From positions 1 to 58,328 of the forward strand of contig NZ_CP035122.1 in the NCBI RefSeq assembly GCF_004087835.1: a stretch of DNA of 58,328 nucleotides, read 5' to 3'. Of this stretch, positions 50,617-58,328 are shown one piece after another. The position numbers and the translations under genes are program-made. The DNA comes from Halorussus pelagicus (GTDB lineage Archaea; Halobacteriota; Halobacteria; Halobacteriales; Haladaptataceae). The notes beneath the pieces were generated by a model. It was not told the origin of the DNA and searched no databases. It was given only the letters and a program-made list of their open reading frames with translations. Within the stretch, counting starts at the first letter, position 1, and each line of letters starts with the position of its first letter.

Positions 50617-53576
50617 ACAAGCCCTACGACGAGGAGAAGTTCGAGGACGAGATAGCTGCCGCCCTACTCGAACGCGGCTACACCCGTGTTCCGAGCACAG
50701 ACTTCGACGCCGACCGGGGCATCTTCCCGGACAAGGTCGTTTCCTTCGTCAGGGATACCCAGCCGGAGGCGTGGGAGAAGCTCGAAAACGCCTACAAGGG
50801 GAACGCCCGAGAACGATTCCTTCAGGAACTTACGAGCGCTCTGGAACGGCAGGGGACGCTTGAACTTCTACGTCACGGCCTCCGCACCACAGGAACCAAA
50901 ATCGACTTGGCGACGTTCCAGCCGAACACGGGCATCAACCCCGAGTTGCAGGAGAAGTACGAGGCGAACATTCTCGGTGTTACTCAGCAGCTCCACCACT
51001 CTGCGACGAATCCCAATCTGAGTGTTGATCTCGCATTGAGTGTGAACGGTATCCCCGTAGCGACGGCTGAACTGAAGAACACTCTCACCAACCAGTCTAC
51101 CCGAGATGGCCGCGAACAGTACAGGCAGGACCGCGATTCGAGTGAACCCATACTGCGGTTCAAGCGCGGCGCGCTGGTACACTTCGCTATCGACCAGAAC
51201 GAAGTCCACTACACGACCGAGCTTGACGGCGAGGATACCCAATTCCTCCCGTTCAATAAGGGCCACGAGAAAGGCGGCGGGAATCCTCCGCGAGAGGGCG
51301 ACCATCGAACGGCGTACCTTTGGAAAGAGGTCTGGTCGAAGGATAGTTGGATGGACATCCTTCAGCGCTTCATCCACATCGACACGGAGGAGATCAAGAA
51401 GGACGGCATCACGGTCGAGGAAGAGGAGACGATAATTTTCCCGCGCTATCACCAACTGGAGTGCGTTCGGCAGTTGGTCGATAGCGCCCGTGAGCAAGGC
51501 CCTGGCGAGGACTACCTGATTCAGCACTCTACCGGGAGTGGCAAAAGCAAGTCCATAGCGTGGCTTGTTCACCGACTCGTTTCTCTCCACGATGAAAACG
51601 ACGATGCGGTCTTTGACGGCGTCGTCGTCGTGACTGATCGGACGGTGCTTGACGAGCAACTTCGCAACACGATCTACGAGCTCGACCACAAGACCGGCGT
51701 CGTTCACCCTATCAAAGGTGAGGGTGGTTCAAAGTCCGAGGAACTCGCTGAAGCGCTGGAGGCCGGTAAGCCGGTCATCATTACCACGCTACAGACGTTC
51801 CCATACGTTATCGAACACGCCAAGTCTCTGCCCGAGCGCGATTACGCGGTCGTCGTTGACGAGGCCCACAGTAGCCAAAGCGGCGAGATGTCCGCAGAGA
51901 TGAAAGGTATCCTCTCCGGTATCGATGAAGACGAGATTGAGGATTCGGAGGACGCTATCGCCGAGAATGCGAAGGCTCGAAGCAAGCAGGAGAATCTCAG
52001 CTTCTTCGCGTTCACTGCGACGCCGAAGGCAAAGACCCTGCAGGCGTTCGGCGAGCCGGACGGTGACGGCGGTCACGAGCCGTTCCACCTATATTCGATG
52101 CAGCAGGCGATTGACGAGGGATTCATTCTCAATGTTCTCCAGAACTACACGACCTACGAGACGTTCTGCAACGTTGCGAAGGTAGTTGACGAGGACCCGG
52201 AAGTGCCTGAGCAGAAAGCCGTGAAGGCTATCTCCCGATTCCTCAAACTTCACCCGCACAACGTAGCGCAGAAAGTCGAAATCATCGTGGAACACTTCCG
52301 GACGCACACGCAGCACAAAATCGGCGGCAAAGCGAAGGCGATGATCGTCACGTCGTCCCGTGCTCATGCAGTTCGCTACAAGAAGGCTATTGACGAGTAC
52401 ATCGAGGAGAACGGATACGACCTGAAATCGTTGGTCGCCTTCTCCGGTACGGTAGAGGACGATGGGGAAAGCTATACCGAAGAGGGAATGAACAACGGTA
52501 TCAAAGAGTCTGAGCTCCCGAATGTCTTTGACACTCCGGAGTATCAGGTTCTCGTTGTCGCCGACAAGTACCAAACTGGATTTGACCAGCCGCTCCTGCA
52601 CACGATGTACGTTGACAAGAAGCTCTCCGGGATTCAGGCTGTCCAGACTTTGTCTCGTCTTAACCGGACTCATCCGGGGAAAGAGGACACCTTTGTCTTG
52701 GACTTCGAGAACGAACAGGAGGAGATTCAGGAAGCTTTCAACCCATTCTATGGAAAGACGACTACCTCCGAGAGGGCGGATCCGCAACATCTTCAGCAGT
52801 TGGCTTCTGATTTAGACAGTTTCCGTATTTATGACCAGAACGAGGTTGACCGCTTTGCAGAGGTGTTTTTCGACCCGACGAACACGGGGACGGAAGGAGC
52901 TCATGCGAAACTAAGCAGCCTCGTACAGCCCCCTCGGGACGAATTTGTGGCGAAAGACGAAGAGACCCAAGAAGAGTTCCGGTCTACCCTTCGCTCGTTT
53001 CTTCGCCTGTACAAGTTCCAGTCTCAAATCGTCAGCTATGCCGACACACATCTAGAGAAGCTCTACACTTTCGGGCGCTTCCTCTATAAGGAGTTGCCTA
53101 AAAGTTCCGCTGACCCGTCCGTAGAGTTCGACGATGAGCTCGCTCTCCAGTACTATCGGTTAGAGAAGTCGGAAGAGGGATCCATCGGACTAACCGCCAA
53201 CGACGGAGAGGTCGAGGGACCAACTGAAACCGGAACAGGAGGTTCGAACGAAGACGAGGAAGTCGAACTCTCCACTATCGTCGAGAAGATTAACGAGAAG
53301 TTGGGTACGGACTTTACTGAAGCCGATCAACTGTTCCTGGAACAATTGAAAGAAGATGCGCTGGAAGATGATCATCTTCGACGGTCTGCGCAGGCAAATA
53401 GTCGGGAAAACTTCGCCCTAGAGTTCGACGACGCGCTCACTAGCATGTTCATCGATCGTATGGACCAGAACCAAGAGTTATTCGCTGAGTTCATGGACAA
53501 CGAAGAGGTCCAAGAAGCCATCACCAAGCACCTTCGACAGCAGGTGTATCAGGAAAGCCAGACCGCCAACAGCTGA
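50613..53576 (+). CDS. hsdR: Type I restriction endonuclease subunit HsdR
   Basis: 987 residues. The N-terminal nuclease has LSVDLALSVNGIPVATAELK (Asp 139, Glu 153-x-Lys 155). The translocase has Walker A HSTGSGKSKS (about 305-314), DEAH (416-419), FTATPKAKT and a QTLSRLNRTH motif VI. It cuts unmodified DNA after ATP-driven translocation with HsdM2S. All key motifs are present, so the system is probably active. Last gene of the hsd operon. Confidence 0.94.
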   Translation: MNKPYDEEKFEDEIAAALLERGYTRVPSTDFDADRGIFPDKVVSFVRDTQPEAWEKLENAYKGNARERFLQELTSALERQGTLELLRHGLRTTGTKIDLATFQPNTGINPELQEKYEANILGVTQQLHHSATNPNLSVDLALSVNGIPVATAELKNTLTNQSTRDGREQYRQDRDSSEPILRFKRGALVHFAIDQNEVHYTTELDGEDTQFLPFNKGHEKGGGNPPREGDHRTAYLWKEVWSKDSWMDILQRFIHIDTEEIKKDGITVEEEETIIFPRYHQLECVRQLVDSAREQGPGEDYLIQHSTGSGKSKSIAWLVHRLVSLHDENDDAVFDGVVVVTDRTVLDEQLRNTIYELDHKTGVVHPIKGEGGSKSEELAEALEAGKPVIITTLQTFPYVIEHAKSLPERDYAVVVDEAHSSQSGEMSAEMKGILSGIDEDEIEDSEDAIAENAKARSKQENLSFFAFTATPKAKTLQAFGEPDGDGGHEPFHLYSMQQAIDEGFILNVLQNYTTYETFCNVAKVVDEDPEVPEQKAVKAISRFLKLHPHNVAQKVEIIVEHFRTHTQHKIGGKAKAMIVTSSRAHAVRYKKAIDEYIEENGYDLKSLVAFSGTVEDDGESYTEEGMNNGIKESELPNVFDTPEYQVLVVADKYQTGFDQPLLHTMYVDKKLSGIQAVQTLSRLNRTHPGKEDTFVLDFENEQEEIQEAFNPFYGKTTTSERADPQHLQQLASDLDSFRIYDQNEVDRFAEVFFDPTNTGTEGAHAKLSSLVQPPRDEFVAKDEETQEEFRSTLRSFLRLYKFQSQIVSYADTHLEKLYTFGRFLYKELPKSSADPSVEFDDELALQYYRLEKSEEGSIGLTANDGEVEGPTETGTGGSNEDEEVELSTIVEKINEKLGTDFTEADQLFLEQLKEDALEDDHLRRSAQANSRENFALEFDDALTSMFIDRMDQNQELFAEFMDNEEVQEAITKHLRQQVYQESQTANS

Positions 53577-53641
53577 TCCCAAAGTAGTATATCCAGAGTC
53601 TTAGAAAAGGGGGCTATCGGACGCACTCAGGTATTCAGCAC

Positions 53642-53863
53642 TCAAGCTGGAGGGCGCGCGACGGTCTCCTCAGTCTCCTCCTCAAACCGGTCGTTAACAC
53701 GCTTGGGGAAGAGCATCCTGAAAATGTAGTTCTTGTAGTCCAAGACGTCGATACTACCGCGTAGAAGTTCGGCGACTTCCCACAAATAGTTTCTGAGAGT
53801 TGGAAGCTTGAGTACATCGTCAGAATCCTCCGCCCCAGGGAGCGTCTGTTGACCGTCAGTCAT
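53642..53863 (-). pseudogene. N-terminal fragment of another HsdM
   Basis: 73 residues from ATG 53863. LRNYLWEVAELLRGSIDVLD, then YKNYIFRMLFPKRVNDRFEE, is the start of a different HsdM lineage. The reading stops soon after at 53642, so only the N-terminal domain remains. It is convergent with hsdR. It could be a remnant of a displaced R-M system or, less likely, a small regulator. Confidence 0.6.
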
Positions 53864-54025
53864 CTGGTACGCACGTATCACTTCGGTGGTTTAGTCCCTT
53901 TTGAATCGCCGTCTATTGTTCTCGCTGTATCATTGTGTAGGACTTGTTCATATCTTCCTAAGAGGGACGGAGGGCTTCTAACGAGATTAGGCACGTTTAT
54001 ACGCATATGCAAAAACAAGGAAAAT

Positions 54026-54721
54026 ATGTCGTCGCATATTAGTTCTTATGGCGCTATTGCAGGTATAATAGGGACTGCTATTATTCTTTATAAATTCATA
54101 GTTAGACGGCCAGGATTACGGATTCATGCTGAGGCCGAAGGGTTTGGCAACAATGGGGGTAAGGTTACTGGAACAATACCTCTCACACTAGAGAACAAGG
54201 GGTGGGGTAATGCAGAGGATGTCCGGATTACACTAGAAACGCCTACTTGGAATTTCGTAAATACTGGAAGTGATGAATTAGAATTCAGTAACCGGGTATT
54301 AGATATAGAATATAATGAAATTGGATATATTGGTGCTGAGGGGAAACTGTATGAAATCGTCTTGAACAGTCCTGTACATGCAGCTTCAAGTTATAAACTA
54401 GCATCCGCACAAATTAATATCGAGGAGTTTAGAGATTATAAAATAGACTACGAAATAACTTCGAATTCTCATGGGCCTCGAAATGGAACTATTATTCTTG
54501 AATCAGGTTATGATTCAATCGAAGCAGCTCACCATCACCCTCGGTGGCGTGACGTGTTTATTTCTCGACTAAGAGAACAGTTTCGAAAACTCCTACATCA
54601 TCTCCCATTAGATTTAGAAATTTCCAAAATGTGGGTGAAGTCTTCCACTCGATACGATTTTCGACATTCATTCTTTTCTTTCATCTCTTTCCCATTTGCT
54701 CTCGTAGTAAGTAAAAGATGA
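54026..54721 (+). CDS. Membrane-anchored protein with beta-rich domain, unknown
   Basis: 231 residues. I chose ATG 54026 (MSSHISSYGAIAGIIGTAII), which places one membrane helix at the N-terminus; an upstream start at 53849 would give an unconvincing extension. A beta-sandwich-like region follows (GKVTGTIPLTLENKGWGNAE onward, of the kind seen in CARDB-type domains). The C-terminus is basic. AT-rich, with different codon use from the hsd genes. Its stop overlaps the next gene in ATGA. Confidence 0.65.
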   Translation: MSSHISSYGAIAGIIGTAIILYKFIVRRPGLRIHAEAEGFGNNGGKVTGTIPLTLENKGWGNAEDVRITLETPTWNFVNTGSDELEFSNRVLDIEYNEIGYIGAEGKLYEIVLNSPVHAASSYKLASAQINIEEFRDYKIDYEITSNSHGPRNGTIILESGYDSIEAAHHHPRWRDVFISRLREQFRKLLHHLPLDLEISKMWVKSSTRYDFRHSFFSFISFPFALVVSKR

Positions 54722-55314
54722 AGGAACAAAGATACTCCGCTGAGGCTAAAGGTGTAATTAAGACTGTAAATTCACATAATTCTGTAAATGAAGTTCTTGG
54801 AACTATTAATTTCAAAGCGTATGGAATGGAGCCGGGAGACTGGTGGATTGCCAGTATGACGCAACCTCGGAACTTCGCCTATCAAACTCTTGCCACTGAT
54901 GGACGGTATTCTTGTTTAAAACAAATCCCTCTTGTTTTTGATCCCCGAGAGATTCCACTCCCCCGACTATTACCAAATGATGTCGAGATAGATTGGACAG
55001 TTGAATATACGACTCCGGAACTAGGTGACCAACGTGGATTAGAAGTAATCAATAGCGATATATCATTTACAGCATCTGAATATATAAATAGGGTTAAAGT
55101 TACGGCAGATATTGAGAACAAAAACTCGTCAAGTAAGTCATTCTTTGTGATTGCTCGTATATATAATAAATCAGGTGTCCTTATTGCAACTCCAACTACA
55201 AGAGAGAAATTCGAGCCTAACTCCACCAATAGGGTCCAACTCAATTGTTCAGTTTCGGTCTTTATCGGAGAACCAGATATTCATGATGTTGTTCTTCAAA
55301 GAACACAGTCCTAA
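54718..55314 (+). CDS. Unknown protein with FxLYD-like C-terminal domain
   Basis: 198 residues with no signal peptide. The N-terminal half has GDWWIASMTQPRNFAYQTLA and may form a second beta domain. The C-terminal half (YINRVKVTADIENKNSSSKS onward, with FFVIARIYNKSGVLIATP) has the strand pattern of FxLYD-type domains. It is translationally coupled to the membrane-anchored gene before it, so the two probably act together. An accessory role near the R-M operon is only positional inference. Confidence 0.6.
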   Translation: MKEQRYSAEAKGVIKTVNSHNSVNEVLGTINFKAYGMEPGDWWIASMTQPRNFAYQTLATDGRYSCLKQIPLVFDPREIPLPRLLPNDVEIDWTVEYTTPELGDQRGLEVINSDISFTASEYINRVKVTADIENKNSSSKSFFVIARIYNKSGVLIATPTTREKFEPNSTNRVQLNCSVSVFIGEPDIHDVVLQRTQS

Positions 55315-55417
55315 TGAAGTTCTCAGATACGGGCAGAACAGTCACATCACATTGACTCCATAACGAGAGTTAGTTGGTCTCTCGGTGGTAGGTCGTAACA
55401 ACTTCGACAGAACAGAC

Positions 55418-55460
55418 GCTAACCAATGACGCTAAATGGAGAACAGCCCCATTGGTTAGT
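55418..55460. repeat. Dispersed palindrome, copy 12
   Basis: GCTAACCAATG and CATTGGTTAG arms with a 22-nt centre. It lies between the end of the FxLYD-like gene and the end of the winged-helix gene. No other feature is seen in 55315-55523. Confidence 0.85.
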
Positions 55461-55523
55461 GTAGTGCAATTTCAGCGGCGGATCTACAACAGTTTCTGAC
55501 TCGGCCTTAGCGGACTAATACCT

Positions 55524-55793
55524 TCAGCAATCATCAGACTTGTTTTCCAGTTTACTCACGTCAAGGTCGCCTGCGAGAAACTGCCGACCTTTGTTTGAGA
55601 GTTTGTAGAGACCTTTGTCGATTTGTTGGAGTAACCCGGCTTCGGCGAGTGCCCGGCAACGTTTACTTGTGTATTGGCGGTCGTAGTCGATATTGACGGC
55701 GATTACTTTTGGAGTTAGTAGAATGTCGTGGTGGTCGTAGAACTCTAGAATCTCATAATCGATAGGCGACATCCACGGAACGCGTTCGACCAT
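55524..55793 (-). CDS. PhiH1-repressor-like winged-helix regulator
   Basis: 89 residues from ATG 55793: VPWMSPIDYEILEFYDHHDI, LLTPKVIAVNIDYDRQYTSK, then RCRALAEAGLLQQIDKGLYK and LSNKGRQFLAG. This is the compact winged helix of the large haloarchaeal family related to the PhiH1 phage repressor. An ATG at 55844 would add 17 residues, but the family begins close to the chosen start. It probably represses a neighbouring promoter, perhaps in the 55.8-56.1 kb gap. Confidence 0.78.
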   Translation of the reverse strand: MVERVPWMSPIDYEILEFYDHHDILLTPKVIAVNIDYDRQYTSKRCRALAEAGLLQQIDKGLYKLSNKGRQFLAGDLDVSKLENKSDDC

Positions 55794-56099
55794 CTGGCTA
55801 TACGGCCGTTTTCGGGTGTAAAAAGAAAGCTGATAGACACACACTTTAACTACGTTCGTATAACCTTCTACACTACGTACATCGTTAAGATTTATTATGG
55901 CGCGTTAAGAAGACGGAAGTAACGACTGCTCGGCGGGTATTTGGTCCAAGAAAAACGGACCCGTGTGACGGCACGGACCCGTCGTGCGGTCGTTAGGAGA
56001 AACGAACCGCATGCACGCATTCACCCAGACGGGACTTGAATGTCCCGCACGAAGAGCGGATAGTCTATCAACCACATGTACGACGGAGGGTGTCGGGGC
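55794..56099. promoter_or_regulatory. Regulatory gap with several palindromes
   Basis: No gene is seen. It contains TATA-like AAGATTTATTATGG near 55888, direct CGGACCCGT repeats (about 55955-55985), a perfect hairpin CGGGAC...GTCCCG (56030-56047) and the palindrome GATAGTCTATC (56059-56069). GGAGG lies 11 bp before the next gene. These are candidate operators and an attenuator-like hairpin for the downstream operon. Confidence 0.4.
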
Positions 56100-56437
56100 A
56101 TGAGCGCGGACACCCACGCGTCGCTCACGGATCTCCGAGCGTTCAAGCGCGACGCCTTGTTTGCGGTGCGGGCGCTGGAACGCGACAACCCGCCGAAGGG
56201 CCTCAGGATTAAACAGCGTCTCGACGTCGAGCACGGCGAAGAGATCAACCACTCGCGGCTCTACCAGAATCTCGACGCACTCGCTACAGACGGCTTCATC
56301 GAGAAGCGCGAGCGCGACGGCCGCACCAACGAGTACGCGACAACCGAGCAAGCACGCACCGTGCTGGAAGCGTTCGCGCGACGTCGCGCAGAGCAAACCG
56401 GCGTCGAACCCGACACCGATCGGGAGGCGAGTCATGA
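56100..56437 (+). CDS. PadR-like winged-helix protein (3' end uncertain)
   Basis: About 112 residues from ATG 56100: DLRAFKRDALFAVRALERDN, GLRIKQRLDVEHGEEINHSR, then LYQNLDALATDGFIEKRERD and GRTNEYATT. This is the PadR-type winged helix (LYxxLxxLxxxGFIEK). The same frame stays open to 57002, but beyond about 56430 the translation becomes Arg/Pro-rich shadow of the next gene. The true stop was probably the TGA at the next gene's ATGA, lost by a one-base change. I end the call there. Confidence 0.6.
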
Positions 56438-56835
56438 CGCAAGCGACCGAAGGGTTCGGTCCGGACCTCTCGGAAGCGATTCTGGAGACGTTCGAGGTGT
56501 GCGAGGAGTGTGGGACGCCGACGAGTCAACTCTCTATCCATCGGTGTCCAGACGCGGACTCCGTAGACGAGCCGACGCGCGACGACCTCGACGCCCGTAT
56601 CGACAACAACTCATACCCCGCGCAGGAGACAGTCCTCGTCAGTCGGACGGCGGGGCAGCAGTCGTACGCCTACCACGAGACCGACCACGACGACACCGCG
56701 CTCTGCCCGGTGAGCCACGACGGCCTCAAGCAACTCTCCCGCACCGAGGCACAAGCACAGCGGTACGCGCCCTGCCAGTTCTGCCACTGGATCCGCTCTG
56801 CGAACACGTCCGCACAGGAGGTGGCCGAGCAATGA
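56434..56835 (+). CDS. Small zinc-binding protein
   Basis: 133 residues with CEECGTPTSQLSIHRCP near the N-terminus and CQFCHW near the C-terminus, likely zinc ligands. The middle contains TAGQQSYAYHETDHDDTALC. It starts in the ATGA region after the PadR-like gene and overlaps the next start in ATGA, so it belongs to a tight operon. Family not known to me. Confidence 0.6.
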   Translation: MTQATEGFGPDLSEAILETFEVCEECGTPTSQLSIHRCPDADSVDEPTRDDLDARIDNNSYPAQETVLVSRTAGQQSYAYHETDHDDTALCPVSHDGLKQLSRTEAQAQRYAPCQFCHWIRSANTSAQEVAEQ

Positions 56836-57002
56836 GTACGAGTCGAAGGCTGGAAGATGGCGAGTGCCCGGAATCCAACACGGAGATTACCGCGAGCACC
56901 GCCGATAGCCCGACGGAGCATACAGTCAGGCCATGCGGCTGTACCTTCCCCACAAGCGCCGCTGTTAGCACGACGAACAGACAGGGAGGTGATGGCCGAT
57001 GA
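56832..57002 (+). CDS. Small protein with CGC motif
   Basis: 56 residues: RRLEDGECPESNTEITASTA, then TVRPCGCTF. It overlaps both neighbours by 4 bases (ATGA at 56832 and 56999), which is the main support. Three cysteines could bind metal. Function unknown. Confidence 0.5.
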   Translation: MSTSRRLEDGECPESNTEITASTADSPTEHTVRPCGCTFPTSAAVSTTNRQGGDGR

Positions 57003-57382
57003 CCTACCGCGAAGTCCCGGCATGGCTTGCGACCGACACCGACCCAACCATCCTGCTCAACGGCACGGCGATGACTCCCGAGTCCGTCGCCGCCTTCAGC
57101 GGGATATGGACCGCCGCGACGGTCGAAGTCCGACTAGCGTGGACCGACCGCCTCTTCGTCCACGCCAGCGCCGCAATCGCTGACGCCAACAACCGCCTCG
57201 CGCTCGAACTTGACCAGTCGGCAGTCCCGGTCACGAACGACGCCGACGCCTCTGAGGCTAACACCCCCGTCACCGAGCCAGTGTTCACTCCTGAGAGCGA
57301 CCGCCGCGAGTTTGAGGTCCGGCTGGTCGCCGACGATTCAGCGGACGACGACCACCGCGACTCCGACAGACCCGAACGCTGA
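56999..57382 (+). CDS. Hypothetical acidic protein
   Basis: 127 residues. The N-terminal half (VPAWLATDTDPTILLNGTAM, FVHASAAIADANNRL) appears helical. The C-terminal third is acidic and probably disordered (FEVRLVADDSADDDHRDSDR). Coupled by ATGA to the preceding gene. No known domain. The 57383-57561 gap after it shows nothing recognisable. Confidence 0.5.
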   Translation: MTYREVPAWLATDTDPTILLNGTAMTPESVAAFSGIWTAATVEVRLAWTDRLFVHASAAIADANNRLALELDQSAVPVTNDADASEANTPVTEPVFTPESDRREFEVRLVADDSADDDHRDSDRPER

Positions 57383-57561
57383 CCGCCACGCACAGTTCGC
57401 CGAAGACTGACCGTCACCCTCGAAGCACCGTAACCCAGTGCGTCCCAGTCCGGAACACCACTCCTCCGGTCCCGGACGCCGCCGCGACGGTCAGCCGCTC
57501 CGCAATACTCACCACCGTCCCACGCCCCACTGACCAACTACTCCAGAGCAATCACGATAGC

Positions 57562-58328
57562 ATGACATCGGATACCAACGTTCCCGAGACCGAGACCACC
57601 GACGAATCGACTCCGGACAATTCGGCCTGCAACTGTCCCGCCCGCGAGGAACTAGCCGCCTTCCGGCAGGAACTCACTGCACTCCACGAGGAGAACCAGC
57701 AACTCCGCGAACGAATCGCCGACCTCGAAGCCGAGTCCGACGACCTCCGAGACCAACTCGAAGTCGAGCGCGAAGCCCGCCGCAAGTCCGAGCAGCGCCT
57801 CGACGACCTCACCGAGACTATCACGACTGAACACGACGCCCGATTCAACGCCCTCGAAGCCAAAGCGCAGAGTACCCGCGGAATGATCGCCGAACTCCAG
57901 TCGCGCGAATTAGAGAAGGGCGCACACCTCGCCTACGAGAACGTCAAGCCGAACGTCATGGACGAACGCCTCGACGTGGACGGCGACCACCTCGAACGCA
58001 TCACCAAGGACGATGGCGGCCAATACGCCCGTCTGCCCGGCGAGGAGGACGCTCTCAATCGCGGCGGCACCATAGCTCACTCGACGGCCGACCTCCTCCC
58101 GCTTCAGCGGCTTGCTCGCTATGACGATGAGATGCTGGCGAGTGTCACGAATCGGAAGCCCGACGAGCTTGCGGCGAAAGCGTGGCGCGAACGCGACAAC
58201 CCCGGCCGCTACCAACTCTGGACCTCAGGTAGTAGCGGGTGGCGCGTCTACCTGAAGTCCTCAGACCTCACGGACTGGATTATGCGTCATGAGTCGGGCG
58301 TCTCGAAAAACTACGCCCAAGAACTCGC
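57562..58328 (+). CDS. Coiled-coil plasmid protein, 5' part (continues at base 1)
   Basis: 255 codons are seen before the window ends. Residues about 25-110 form a long coiled coil (HEENQQLRERIADLEAESDD and following heptads) after a CNCP motif. A globular part follows (LARYDDEMLASVTNRKPDEL, WTSGSSGWRVYLKSSDLTDW, KNYAQEL). The C-terminus is very probably at bases 3-188. A decayed second copy is at 41420-41904. The long coiled coil plus compact C-terminal domain suggests a dimeric DNA-binding plasmid factor, but no named family is recognised. Confidence 0.7.
   Translation, partial: MTSDTNVPETETTDESTPDNSACNCPAREELAAFRQELTALHEENQQLRERIADLEAESDDLRDQLEVEREARRKSEQRLDDLTETITTEHDARFNALEAKAQSTRGMIAELQSRELEKGAHLAYENVKPNVMDERLDVDGDHLERITKDDGGQYARLPGEEDALNRGGTIAHSTADLLPLQRLARYDDEMLASVTNRKPDELAAKAWRERDNPGRYQLWTSGSSGWRVYLKSSDLTDWIMRHESGVSKNYAQEL

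Noticed and set aside
53849-54025. Upstream extension of the 54026 gene
   Set aside because: The extra 59 residues overlap the hsdM fragment's 5' end and would bury the membrane anchor; the ATG at 54026 gives a normal N-terminal helix.
56020-56080. A tRNA gene or tRNA 3' end (CGGGACTTGAATGTCCCG looks like a T-arm)
   Set aside because: The stem-loop sizes do not fit a 5+7+5 T-arm, and no matching acceptor strand is found at tRNA distance.

Overview
The window is a haloarchaeal (class Halobacteria) replicon, most likely a whole plasmid or megaplasmid-like element of about 58 kb. The evidence is an archaeal replication set (Orc1/Cdc6, MCM, an extra transcription factor TFB), acidic proteins in GC-rich genes, Tat signal peptides, PhiH1-repressor-like and haloarchaeal integrase families, and almost no Shine-Dalgarno dependence. 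The two ends fall inside one gene: its N-terminal 255 codons end the window and its C-terminal 61 codons begin it. That suggests a circular molecule cut in this gene, although the joined reading is one base out of phase.

Layout. 0.5-13.05 kb: a complete type I-D CRISPR-Cas locus on the minus strand (cas6-cas10d-csc2-csc1-cas3-cas4-cas1-cas2, mostly with 4-base overlaps), a divergent CARF regulator gene (csa3), and one array on each side. The arrays point outward and share a related leader. 13.2-17.05 kb: the replication and partition block, with orc1, ORB-like origin repeats flanking an AT-rich stretch, parA, a small putative centromere-binding partner, and three runs of 9-bp-phased AATAG/CTATT motifs. 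17.3-19.7 kb: a DUF1998-type helicase. 19.7-21.5 kb: an IS200/IS605 element with frameshifted tnpA and tnpB. 21.6-22.3 kb: a 64-bp satellite that looks like a decayed and amplified CRISPR array of a different repeat type. 23.2-26.4 kb: a divergent MCM helicase and a second gene carrying only its C-terminal domain. 26.4-31.1 kb: integrases, a DNA methyltransferase, a Tat-exported protein and a small membrane protein.

31.6-32.8 kb: remains of another CRISPR locus, with three repeats, an intact cas2 and a headless cas1. 33.1-36.1 kb: a strikingly AT-rich island with a small membrane protein, a Tat-exported protein and an alpha/alpha-toroid (prenyltransferase/terpene-cyclase-fold) protein. 36.2-38.3 kb: IS relics and a truncated integrase. 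38.3-47.2 kb: an archaellin-like protein, a Tat-exported C39-like peptidase, TFB, a membrane protein and decayed duplicates, including most copies of a dispersed ~45-bp palindrome family (12 copies in the window). 47.3-53.6 kb: a type I restriction-modification operon hsdM-hsdS-hsdR. 53.6-58.3 kb: an hsdM fragment, two unknown genes with beta-rich domains, a winged-helix repressor, and a run of small overlapping genes that ends in the gene split by the window ends.

How the parts work together: orc1, the origin, parA and partner, and MCM maintain the replicon. Type I-D CRISPR-Cas and the type I R-M system defend it. Integrases, IS relics and gene fragments show repeated insertion and recombination. 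Several gene remnants differ from intact homologues by a single base, so either active decay or residual sequencing errors must be allowed for.
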